From Corynebacterium crudilactis (GTDB taxonomy: Bacteria; Actinomycetota; Actinomycetes; Mycobacteriales; Mycobacteriaceae), in NCBI RefSeq assembly GCF_001643015.1, contig NZ_CP015622.1, positions 2,307,358 to 2,371,357 of the forward strand: 64,000 bases of DNA. The letters are read 5' to 3'. Positions 27,128 through 34,647 of the stretch are shown piece by piece. Each line of letters starts with the position of its first letter. Positions within the stretch are counted from its first letter, which is position 1. The position numbers and the translations under genes are program-made. The notes below the pieces were generated by a model, which saw only the letters and a list, made by a program, of their open reading frames with translations, had not been told where the DNA came from and searched no databases.

Positions 27128-28438
27128 TTAGAGTCGATCGAGTCGGAGTTGTGCACTGTCTCGGTGCGCTGGCATTCTTTCAAAATCAGAAATCGTGACA
27201 ACTGGCTCCGCCTGTGCTCGAGTCGATTCTTTATCCGCCCGTTGATATGTCAGTTGTTTCAAAAACCCTAGAACTGACAAACCTTCAGTGAAACGTGCTC
27301 CCCTTGCGGTCGGGAGGACATGGTTCGTACCTGACATTCCCTTATCTGCATAAGCAACTGTTGACCATGGGCCCAAGAACAAAGATCCATAACAGGTAAG
27401 GTTGTCTAGCCACCAATCAAGATCTTCTGCAAGAATCTCTAGATGTTCTGGAGCTAAGATATCCATTGCAATAACAGCTGATTCTCTATTTTCAACAACA
27501 TAAATAGAGCCAAAATCACGCCATGCAGCACTTGCAATTTCTCGTGTATCAAGCTTATTTAATTGACGATCAATCTCGATGAGCACCTCTCTTGCGAGCT
27601 TCTCATCAGTTGAGATCAGGCAAGCCGGAGATTGTGGTCCATGCTCCGCCTGAGCTAGGAGATCAGACGCAACCATCTCAGCGTCCGCGGTGCCATCAGC
27701 AAGAACAGCCACCTCTGATGGGCCTGCTAAAACATCGATTCCAACGTTTCCATAAAGCTGGCGTTTAGCTTCGGCTACATATGCGTTTCCTGCTCCCACA
27801 AGCATGTCGGATGGAGTGCCATCCAAAAGGCCAAAAGCCATTGATGCCAATGCTTGTACGCCTCCGACTGCAAAAATTTCTTCAGCACCCGAAATGTGTG
27901 CAGAATAAAGAACCGCCGGATGTGGTCGACCATTCGCGGATGGTGGAGTGCATGAAACAATGTTCTTCACGCCTGCAGCCTTAGCTACTCCCACAGTCAT
28001 AAAAGGGCTAGCTAAAAGTGGAAAGCGTCCTGCTGGTAGGTATGCTCCGACATTGTTTACTGGAATGTACTTCTGTCCACAGATCACTCCGGGAATTACT
28101 TCATCTTCAAAATCTAGTAAACGTGCCCGCTGCATCTCTGCAAAAGTCTTGGTGCGTTCCGCTCCCGCCTGAAGTGCAATTTTTAAGTCTTCTGGAAGGT
28201 GAGATTCTGCCTGCTTAATTTCTTTCGCCGAAATCTTAATATCTCCATTGAAGCCATCGAGATCTCGGGAATATTGGAGCACTGCATCCATGCCATTTTG
28301 TTCAATATTCAAAAGCATGGACGAAACTGTCTCGATTACTTTTGGATTATTTTGCTCAGCCACATCTTCAACTGGTGGCTCCTTGACTACCAATAGGCGC
28401 CCAGGGATTCGGGCTTTATCTTTTTCCGTTAAGTGCAT
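27128..28438 (-). CDS. HisD-family zinc-dependent alcohol dehydrogenase, paralogue 2
   Basis: The 436-residue protein is of equal length to, but clearly different in sequence from, the paralogue at 13409-14719. It keeps the zinc and catalytic positions: LLAQAEHGPQS, APEHLEIL, YADKGMSGTNHVLPT and a terminal RMPAHRDSA. It heads the minus operon directly before the importer. Two such dehydrogenases at opposite ends of one locus suggest either two oxidation steps or two stereoisomers. The true histidine-pathway HisD normally lies with hisC and hisB, so this is a catabolic paralogue. ATG at 28438 lacks a strong ribosome-binding site. Confidence 0.85.
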   Translation of the reverse strand: MHLTEKDKARIPGRLLVVKEPPVEDVAEQNNPKVIETVSSMLLNIEQNGMDAVLQYSRDLDGFNGDIKISAKEIKQAESHLPEDLKIALQAGAERTKTFAEMQRARLLDFEDEVIPGVICGQKYIPVNNVGAYLPAGRFPLLASPFMTVGVAKAAGVKNIVSCTPPSANGRPHPAVLYSAHISGAEEIFAVGGVQALASMAFGLLDGTPSDMLVGAGNAYVAEAKRQLYGNVGIDVLAGPSEVAVLADGTADAEMVASDLLAQAEHGPQSPACLISTDEKLAREVLIEIDRQLNKLDTREIASAAWRDFGSIYVVENRESAVIAMDILAPEHLEILAEDLDWWLDNLTCYGSLFLGPWSTVAYADKGMSGTNHVLPTARGARFTEGLSVLGFLKQLTYQRADKESTRAQAEPVVTISDFERMPAHRDSAQLRLDRL

Positions 28439-28467
28439 ACGTAGAGACTATGTGTCTCAAGACACAT
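28434..28467. promoter_or_regulatory. Operator-like sequences at the minus operon promoter
   Basis: TGCATACGTA (28434-28443) repeats the first ten bases of the candidate LacI site at 13381. Next to it ATGTGTCTCAAGACACAT (28450-28467) is a perfect dyad with 8-base arms and a 2-base spacer, 12 bases upstream of the start codon. Either could hold a repressor. Confidence 0.5.
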
Positions 28468-28717
28468 TTGGAATAGATGACCCCTTTCGTTACATAAATG
28501 TTATAAATTGAGGTGACCTAACTTCAAAAATAATCTAACTACCTGCACAAATGTAAATTGGTGAAAATACCTAATTCCCCAATTCCAATCACAGCAAAGT
28601 CCGAAAGGCGTAAAATGGGTACGTATTCCCTCTATGTATTTGGCAATGAGAAAGCGACACTAAACGGAAAAATTTCACAATATAGCTATCTATGTCTCAT
28701 CGAAGAATTCGACTTTT
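28468..28717. other. Intergenic region between the catabolic operon and the MFS gene
   Basis: No gene is seen. The right half is AT-rich and should contain the minus-operon promoter further upstream (for example GTTACATAAATGTTATAA at 28491-28508). The 3' end of the MFS gene follows, and I see no clear terminator for it. Confidence 0.4.
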
Positions 28718-29836
28718 CTACAATTTCAGGCGCTGCGGGTTGAGCCACTGGGCGACGGCTACGAAAAACAGCGCTAATGCGCTGACCCAAAACGCAGCCG
28801 AACCAATCCCCAGATATATGGGAAGGAATACCACTGGTGCTGCGGCGGATCCGAAGAAGCGGAAAGCTTGCACTGTAGATAAAAGGGAAGATCCACCAGG
28901 GCTGCCGATTACCGCTAGGTTAACGGTTGCTTGAATGCCTTGGGCAGCTGCTACAGAGAGAGCCCAGAGCACTGCTACCAAAATTGCCCATGGCGCGATG
29001 GGAAGAATTCCCAGTGCAACGGTTCCGATAAGTGCACTGACAATGAGCACGGCACGCACCCCGAATTTGTCTGCCATATCTCCGATTTTTCGGGAGGCAA
29101 AAAATGCCGCCAGGCCGCCACACATGACCACGAGTCCTCGGGTAGCTGCATCAAAGTTGAATTGATCTCCCACGTGCAGCGATGTCATGAATCCGGTTCC
29201 GATGATGCCAGCACCCACAATAAAACCAGATGCCATATGGATGATTGTGGGAAGCCACTGCACCTTGCCTAAAATATTTTGCTTTGATGCAGATGGTGGT
29301 GGCACCACAGGAAGTCTCGCTATCAGGACAAATAATGAGGCTAATGCAGTGACTAGGAAGGTTAAGCGCCAAGAAATTACTGAAGATAGCCCAGCTACTA
29401 ATGGTGCAGAGAGCATGCCGAGGGATTGCATTGCGGCATAAGTACCTAACGCTTTGCCGAGTGCATTGGGTGGGACTAGTTCACGCAACATAATTTGCAG
29501 CACTGGCGTAGTAAAGGCATTAGCAACACCGATGAGAGCATAGGCGATGAGGAAAAGCTCCCACGATGGTGTGATCAGCAGCAATAGTGCCAAGGGAAGC
29601 GTGGCAATATAGGCAGCCCGCACCACTTTATGCGGATGTACTTTCCTCGTAAGACGACCAGAAATCAACATGGTGCTGGCAAACGGCAACAGATATGCCG
29701 TGATAGTCAGTGCGGCTTGGCCGACGCTGATATTAAAAGTATCTGCAAATTCCGGCAAGACTACTGCGAGCGCTTGCCCGGTAAAAGGTCCGACAAAGCC
29801 ACCGACCAAAATGGCCGCCATTTGCAGTTTCTTCAT
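28718..29836 (-). CDS. MFS transporter, probable drug or metabolite exporter
   Basis: The 372-residue protein has about eleven to twelve membrane segments and begins MKKLQMAAILVGGFVGPFTGQ. The MFS loop 2-3 region is ISGRLTRKVHPHKVV and the loop 8-9 equivalent IGDMADKFGVRAVL. It resembles the DHA1-type (YdhP/AraJ-like) proton antiporters. It lies between the catabolic locus and the AhpD cassette, in its own transcription unit, and its substrate is unknown. It could belong to the core backbone rather than to the catabolic insertion. Confidence 0.83.
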   Translation of the reverse strand: MKKLQMAAILVGGFVGPFTGQALAVVLPEFADTFNISVGQAALTITAYLLPFASTMLISGRLTRKVHPHKVVRAAYIATLPLALLLLITPSWELFLIAYALIGVANAFTTPVLQIMLRELVPPNALGKALGTYAAMQSLGMLSAPLVAGLSSVISWRLTFLVTALASLFVLIARLPVVPPPSASKQNILGKVQWLPTIIHMASGFIVGAGIIGTGFMTSLHVGDQFNFDAATRGLVVMCGGLAAFFASRKIGDMADKFGVRAVLIVSALIGTVALGILPIAPWAILVAVLWALSVAAAQGIQATVNLAVIGSPGGSSLLSTVQAFRFFGSAAAPVVFLPIYLGIGSAAFWVSALALFFVAVAQWLNPQRLKL

Positions 29837-29856
29837 GAGTTCCTAATCTATGCGAA

Positions 29857-29896
29857 AACCCCCTGCCTCAATCCTTATATGGGTTAGGCAGGGGGG
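29857..29896 (-). terminator. Terminator of the AhpD-like gene
   Basis: CCCCCTGCCT and AGGCAGGGGG arms around a short loop form a GC-rich stem downstream of the stop at 29914. On the minus strand it is followed by TTTTCGC, so termination may be moderate. Confidence 0.65.
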
Positions 29897-29913
29897 TAGT
29901 ACGTTTTTGTGGT

Positions 29914-31149
29914 CTAGAGGAAACGCTTTGGTACTTCTGGCTCACCAAGTGACAACATCAGGCGGTTTGCCCAGTTGAAGAAAGCAACAGAGTTGATCAG
30001 ATCAACAATCTGCAGATCGCTGAAACCAACGCCGCGGAGTTTGGTGATGCATCCTTGGTTGAAGGCAGCTGGTGTGGAAGTCAGCGCCCGGGCTGCATCG
30101 CGGATAACATTCCACTGTTCAGAGCCCAGGTCGGCGTCGATGCTGCCCAAAAGTGCATTGACATCATCGGCTCGTCCAGATTCTTCTTGTGCACGGCCAG
30201 CGTGTACAGAGGCACAGTAAACACAGCCGTTGTAGCGCGAGGTAACCGTTGCGCCGAGTTCGCGCTCTGCACGACCCATTCCTTCTCCATCAGTGTTGAA
30301 GAAGATGTCTAGATCGGTCAACGTACGAGCCTTCAATGCTGCAGGATCGCGGGCAAGCAGTCGGAAATAAGGCATATCTGCACGCTGTGGCTGGATGAGT
30401 GAATCCAGCTGTTCTTCAGTAAGATCTGCTTTTTCTACTGGTGGAACCCATGATTTCCAGCCCAAAGAGTGGTTAACAAAGGCTTCTGGACGGTTGAGTT
30501 CTTCATAGGTGGCGATCTCAAAACCTACGTTGGACAGCTCCCACTCAGCTTCTGGAGCGTTAAGTTGAACGCCTTGTGCTTGGATTTCTTCACCATTTAA
30601 TGTGCGCAAACCATAAGCCACGCGCAGCTGGAAAGTGAGGAAAGAAATCAGCTGGGCCAGTGACACGGTGTCATCTGCACTCCATCCAGCACCAGAAAGC
30701 CTGCCCAAAACCTCAGGGCGGGAATCGCGAGGGTGGAAAACCAACAGGTGTGCATAATCGAATGCAGCAGCTAGACGCTCACCCAAGGTGGATGCATCAT
30801 TGCGTACAGATCCACCTGGCTGGGATTCAGCTGCTAAGCCTGGTTCACGGTAGGTGCCGTAAGGTCCCTCGGACAATCCCTGGTCGATGGCATCGGAGAC
30901 CGCGTGTGCCAGAGTGGTTGGGGCATCGTCGAGAAGCAAGTCTTGGTAGAGATCTACTGCCGGGGCGAACTGGTGCAGGCCTGCAACATAGGTTGCTACT
31001 GCGTAGCGTTCGCCAAAGCTGAAGGTGCCTGGGTTGACTGGCTCAAGCAGTGCTTCGAAGCTCTTTTGCGCATTATCACGAGCTTGGGGACGGTTGTCAC
31101 GCAACTGTGGGAGGTCTTCTCCAACCAGCATGTCGATAAGATCTGACAT
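29914..31149 (-). CDS. Fused CMD-domain / alkylhydroperoxidase-like protein
   Basis: The 411-residue protein joins two carboxymuconolactone-decarboxylase-type domains. The N-terminal domain (about 30-190) lacks cysteines. The C-terminal domain (about 230-400) has the AhpD active site CVYCASVHAGRA, with two Cys and a His that reduce peroxides or other oxidised compounds. In other bacteria these domains occur as two separate neighbours (Avi_7169 and Avi_7170 families, as I recall) beside peptide-type ABC importers and flavin-linked monooxygenases. It is the last gene of the ABC operon here. A role in processing an imported sulfur compound is inferred from the McbR-type sites upstream of the operon. 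Confidence 0.82.
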   Translation of the reverse strand: MSDLIDMLVGEDLPQLRDNRPQARDNAQKSFEALLEPVNPGTFSFGERYAVATYVAGLHQFAPAVDLYQDLLLDDAPTTLAHAVSDAIDQGLSEGPYGTYREPGLAAESQPGGSVRNDASTLGERLAAAFDYAHLLVFHPRDSRPEVLGRLSGAGWSADDTVSLAQLISFLTFQLRVAYGLRTLNGEEIQAQGVQLNAPEAEWELSNVGFEIATYEELNRPEAFVNHSLGWKSWVPPVEKADLTEEQLDSLIQPQRADMPYFRLLARDPAALKARTLTDLDIFFNTDGEGMGRAERELGATVTSRYNGCVYCASVHAGRAQEESGRADDVNALLGSIDADLGSEQWNVIRDAARALTSTPAAFNQGCITKLRGVGFSDLQIVDLINSVAFFNWANRLMLSLGEPEVPKRFL

Positions 31150-31164
31150 TATAAAACTTTGCTC

Positions 31165-32808
31165 CTAAAGTCCGAGATTAAGTTCGCCACCACGATAGCG
31201 CGATCCTGGGATCGCGTCGATGAGGCGACTGGTGAATTCAGTTTGCGGATTGTTAAACACATCGGCTGTTTTGCCAAGTTCTACCTGGTTGCCGCGGCTC
31301 ATGACAGAAACAGTGTCAGAGATTTCTCGGACAACAGCCAGGTCATGGGAAATGAACACGTAGGTCAGTCCGAGTTCGCGCTGCAGATCATCAAGCAGAC
31401 GCAGAATCTGAGCCTGCACAGTCACATCGAGGGCAGAAACAGCCTCATCGAACACAACCAGCTCTGGTTCCAAAATCATTGCGCGCGCAATGGCCACACG
31501 CTGGCGTTGACCGCCGGAAAGCTCTCGTGAGCGTCTGCTCGCCAGCGCTGGATCCAGCGCAACCAGCTCAAGGTAATGAGCAACCTTGGCTTCGGCGTCC
31601 TTTTTGCTCACCTTGGTGAAATTGCGCAGCGGTTCTGCAATCGTGCTACCGATGGTTTGGCGAGGATCCAGGGAAGAATACGGGTTTTGGTACACCAGCT
31701 GAATTTGCTGGCGCAGTTCCCGCTTCTTCGATGCCGACAGCTTCGTGATATCGGTGCCACCCACAGAAATGGAACCAGAAGTTGGGGTATTAAACATCGC
31801 AATGGCACGACCCAACGTGGTCTTGCCAGAACCAGATTCACCAACGATGGCGTGAGTAGTTCCAGGTAGCACATCGAAGGAAATATCATTGGCTGCAACA
31901 AATACTTCTTCTTTGCCGCGCTGGTATTCCTTGCGGAAATTATCCACGACCAGCAGCGGGCCTTTAGCCCGAGCAACCTCTGGATCTACGGCCGGTACTC
32001 GCGCGGGGATCTCGCCGATGGTGAGGGAGGGCGCGTCGGCAAGCAGCTTCTTAGAATATTCATGCCGGGGATCGGTCAAGACCGAAGCAGCGAAACCGCT
32101 TTCCCGCACCTCACCTTTTTGCATGACGACGATATGATCCGCACGATCACCTGCGACCGCCAGATCATGGGTGATGAACAAAATACCCATGCCCAGTTCG
32201 CGCTGCATATCCTCCAACAGATCCAAAATAATTTTCTGCACTGTCACATCAAGCGCAGAAGTTGGCTCATCCGCGATGATCAACTCAGGCTCCAACGAAA
32301 TAGCAGCAGCAATCAACGCGCGCTGTTTCATACCGCCAGAAAGCTCATGTGGATACTGGTCATAGCGCACTTCTGGGTTATCAATACCCACGCGCTCTAG
32401 AAGCTCAATGACCTTCTTTTTACGCTCCGCAGCAGTACCACGCTTATGGATAGCCAAACCCTCCCCCACTGAAGCACCAATCGTCTTCACTGGGTTCAAA
32501 GAGTTATTCGGATCCTGTGGAATCAAACCAATCTTGGTACCGCGAACGCTCTTCCACTCACGGGAACTCAGCCCCACAAGGGAACTGCCTTTAAAGGAAA
32601 TCCGGCCAGAATCAACTTCTGCATTATCCGCCAACAAACCAATCACAGCTTGCGCCGTGGTGGACTTACCCGAACCAGACTCACCCACAATCGCCGTGAT
32701 CTGCCCCGGATGCACCTCAAGACTGACGTTGTTGACAGCATGAACTAAACCTTTAGCTGTCTGATAGGAGACAACGAGATCTTCGATCTCTAACAAGGGA
32801 GTAGACAT
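31165..32808 (-). CDS. Peptide-type ABC importer, fused double ATPase (DppDF type)
   Basis: One 547-residue chain holds two complete ABC ATPase domains, equivalent to DppD and DppF. Domain 1 has Walker A GESGSGKST, signature LSGGMKQRALIAAA and Walker B LIIADEPTSALDV. Domain 2 has GESGSGKTT, LSGGQRQRVAIARA and LVVFDEAVSALDV; Walker B of domain 2 reads DEA rather than DEP. It powers the permeases encoded next to it. The gene starts four bases after the end of the permease gene at 32812. Confidence 0.95.
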   Translation of the reverse strand: MSTPLLEIEDLVVSYQTAKGLVHAVNNVSLEVHPGQITAIVGESGSGKSTTAQAVIGLLADNAEVDSGRISFKGSSLVGLSSREWKSVRGTKIGLIPQDPNNSLNPVKTIGASVGEGLAIHKRGTAAERKKKVIELLERVGIDNPEVRYDQYPHELSGGMKQRALIAAAISLEPELIIADEPTSALDVTVQKIILDLLEDMQRELGMGILFITHDLAVAGDRADHIVVMQKGEVRESGFAASVLTDPRHEYSKKLLADAPSLTIGEIPARVPAVDPEVARAKGPLLVVDNFRKEYQRGKEEVFVAANDISFDVLPGTTHAIVGESGSGKTTLGRAIAMFNTPTSGSISVGGTDITKLSASKKRELRQQIQLVYQNPYSSLDPRQTIGSTIAEPLRNFTKVSKKDAEAKVAHYLELVALDPALASRRSRELSGGQRQRVAIARAMILEPELVVFDEAVSALDVTVQAQILRLLDDLQRELGLTYVFISHDLAVVREISDTVSVMSRGNQVELGKTADVFNNPQTEFTSRLIDAIPGSRYRGGELNLGL

Positions 32809-32811
32809 TTT

Positions 32812-33696
32812 CTATGCCTCCTTCTGGATGATGCGACTTAAGTAATTAGCAGACATCACCACAGCGATGATGACAAAACCAGGCAGAACAGTCAGCCACC
32901 ATGACGTAGCCATGTAATCACGTGCATCAGAGATGAGCAGACCCCACTCTGGTGTTGGTGCAGGTGCACCATAACCCAAGAAGCCCAAGACAGACAGTTG
33001 CAAAATAGCCGAACCAAATTGCAGCGCAGCCAAAGCCAACACAGGAGTCAATGAGTTAGGCAGAATGTGACGGAACAACACCTGCATCTGAGTTCCACCA
33101 GAACCGTATGCTGCTTCCACAAAATCAGAACCAGCAACCGTCATCACCTGAGAACGCGCAAGACGCGCAAAGGTTGCCACTGACGTAATACCAACAGCAA
33201 TCGCAGCATTCATCGTGCCGAAGCCCAGCAAAATAATAACAGTCAGGCTAAGCAGCAATGCAGGGATAGACAACAACACATCCACAAAACGCATCAACAC
33301 AGTGTCAACCAAACCGCGCTGTGCACCAGCCACAAGCCCAAGCAGTGTGCCCACAATCAGACCAACCAACACTGCGATGAGAGCCCCCAACAAGGTTTCT
33401 CTCGCGCCATAAACCACACGACTGTATAGATCACGGCCCACAGAATCCGTACCAAACCAGTGCGTGCCACTTGGCTCCAGCAACGCGACATCATCACCAT
33501 TAAATGGATTTTGCGAGGTAAACAGAGCAGGGATAAGTGCCATCAACACAGCCATAGCCAGCACCACGATAGAAATCACTGTTGCAGGCTTAGTCCAAGG
33601 ATTTCCTAGACCTTTGCGCTTGCGCGCCGGGTCAGCTGATCCAGTTCGAGGATTGGCGGAAACTGGCTTTTTAGGAGAAATAGGAGGATTACTCAT
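32812..33696 (-). CDS. Peptide-type ABC importer permease, DppC type
   Basis: The 294-residue protein has a long basic N-terminal extension (to about residue 35) and six membrane segments. The conserved motif GTDSVGRDLYSRVVYGARETL is typical of DppC/OppC/NikC, and the EAA loop is VEAAYGSGGTQMQVLFRHILPN. It pairs with the DppB-type permease in an operon spaced ten bases apart. Confidence 0.94.
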   Translation of the reverse strand: MSNPPISPKKPVSANPRTGSADPARKRKGLGNPWTKPATVISIVVLAMAVLMALIPALFTSQNPFNGDDVALLEPSGTHWFGTDSVGRDLYSRVVYGARETLLGALIAVLVGLIVGTLLGLVAGAQRGLVDTVLMRFVDVLLSIPALLLSLTVIILLGFGTMNAAIAVGITSVATFARLARSQVMTVAGSDFVEAAYGSGGTQMQVLFRHILPNSLTPVLALAALQFGSAILQLSVLGFLGYGAPAPTPEWGLLISDARDYMATSWWLTVLPGFVIIAVVMSANYLSRIIQKEA

Positions 33697-33705
33697 AATA
33701 AAGTC

Positions 33706-34647
33706 TTATGCCCTTTCTCTGCGGCGCAGACGGGCATCGAGGACTGGATATAGTAAGTCCACGATGAGATTGATCAAAACATAAACAGCAGCGGCAACAA
33801 CCACGATTGCAAGCATCACTGGCATGTCACGGTAAGCCACAGCATTAACAGTCATCTGGCCAAGACCAGCACGACCGAACACTGCTTCAGTCACAACGGC
33901 TCCACCGACCAATTCGCCGAACAAAATGCCCGCGATGGTCAACGTTGGCAACAGCGCATTGCGCAGTACATTGCGGAAGAAGATCCACATTTCACCAGCA
34001 CCACGTGCACGAACAGCTGCGATGAAAGGCTGTGTTTTTACTTCTTCAATAGAACGAATCAGTACCTGGGCCAAAGGCGCTGCGATCGGAATAGACAACG
34101 TGATCGTAGGCAGAATCAATCCCTGGATCGGAGTGGTTCCAATGACTGGAACCCAACCGAGACGGAAGGACACAACCTGGATCAAAATGATGCCCAACCA
34201 GAAACTTGGCAAAGACACGAAGAATGGAGGAAGTGCTTGGAAGAAGCCCTTGATCCATGCAAAACGATCCATAGTGGCCAAGATGGAAATAACCAATGCC
34301 AGCACTGCTGCCAAAAGAAAAGCCAAAATAGCCAAGGTCAATGTGCCAGGTAGGGCTTCAGTCAGTTGGGTGGCAACAGCAGTTCCGGTTTGTACGGAAT
34401 AACCGAAATTACCCACCAAGAAGCCACCCAAGGTGGTGAAATACTGCGCGAGCAGCGATTCATCAGCCCCATAGGAATCTCGGATTTGAGCAATCTGTTC
34501 TGGTGACAGACCTAGATCAGGGCTGGAATACCTTGCGGTAACAGCATCTCCTGGAAGAGCAGAAAGCATGATAAACGCCAAAGTAAAGGTGACCAACAAG
34601 ACTAAAATGGCTTGGCCAATGCGGCGCAGAATCTGCGAGGTAGTCAT
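33706..34647 (-). CDS. Peptide-type ABC importer permease, DppB type
   Basis: The 313-residue protein has the N-terminal start RRIGQAILVLLVTFTLAFIM of the DppB/OppB/NikB family, with six membrane segments and an EAA loop (FIAAVRARGAGEMWIFFRN). It follows the binding-protein gene without a gap: the ATG at 34647 directly abuts the stop of the gene that ends at 34648. Confidence 0.94.
   Translation of the reverse strand: MTTSQILRRIGQAILVLLVTFTLAFIMLSALPGDAVTARYSSPDLGLSPEQIAQIRDSYGADESLLAQYFTTLGGFLVGNFGYSVQTGTAVATQLTEALPGTLTLAILAFLLAAVLALVISILATMDRFAWIKGFFQALPPFFVSLPSFWLGIILIQVVSFRLGWVPVIGTTPIQGLILPTITLSIPIAAPLAQVLIRSIEEVKTQPFIAAVRARGAGEMWIFFRNVLRNALLPTLTIAGILFGELVGGAVVTEAVFGRAGLGQMTVNAVAYRDMPVMLAIVVVAAAVYVLINLIVDLLYPVLDARLRRRERA

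Noticed and set aside
13409..28438. Sulfopropanediol/sulfolactate degradation (HpsN-HpsO type) as the function of the locus
   Set aside because: A HisD-like enzyme and an SDR fit, but no SuyAB or other desulfonating enzyme is present, and the sugar importer, aldolase and glucosidase do not fit.
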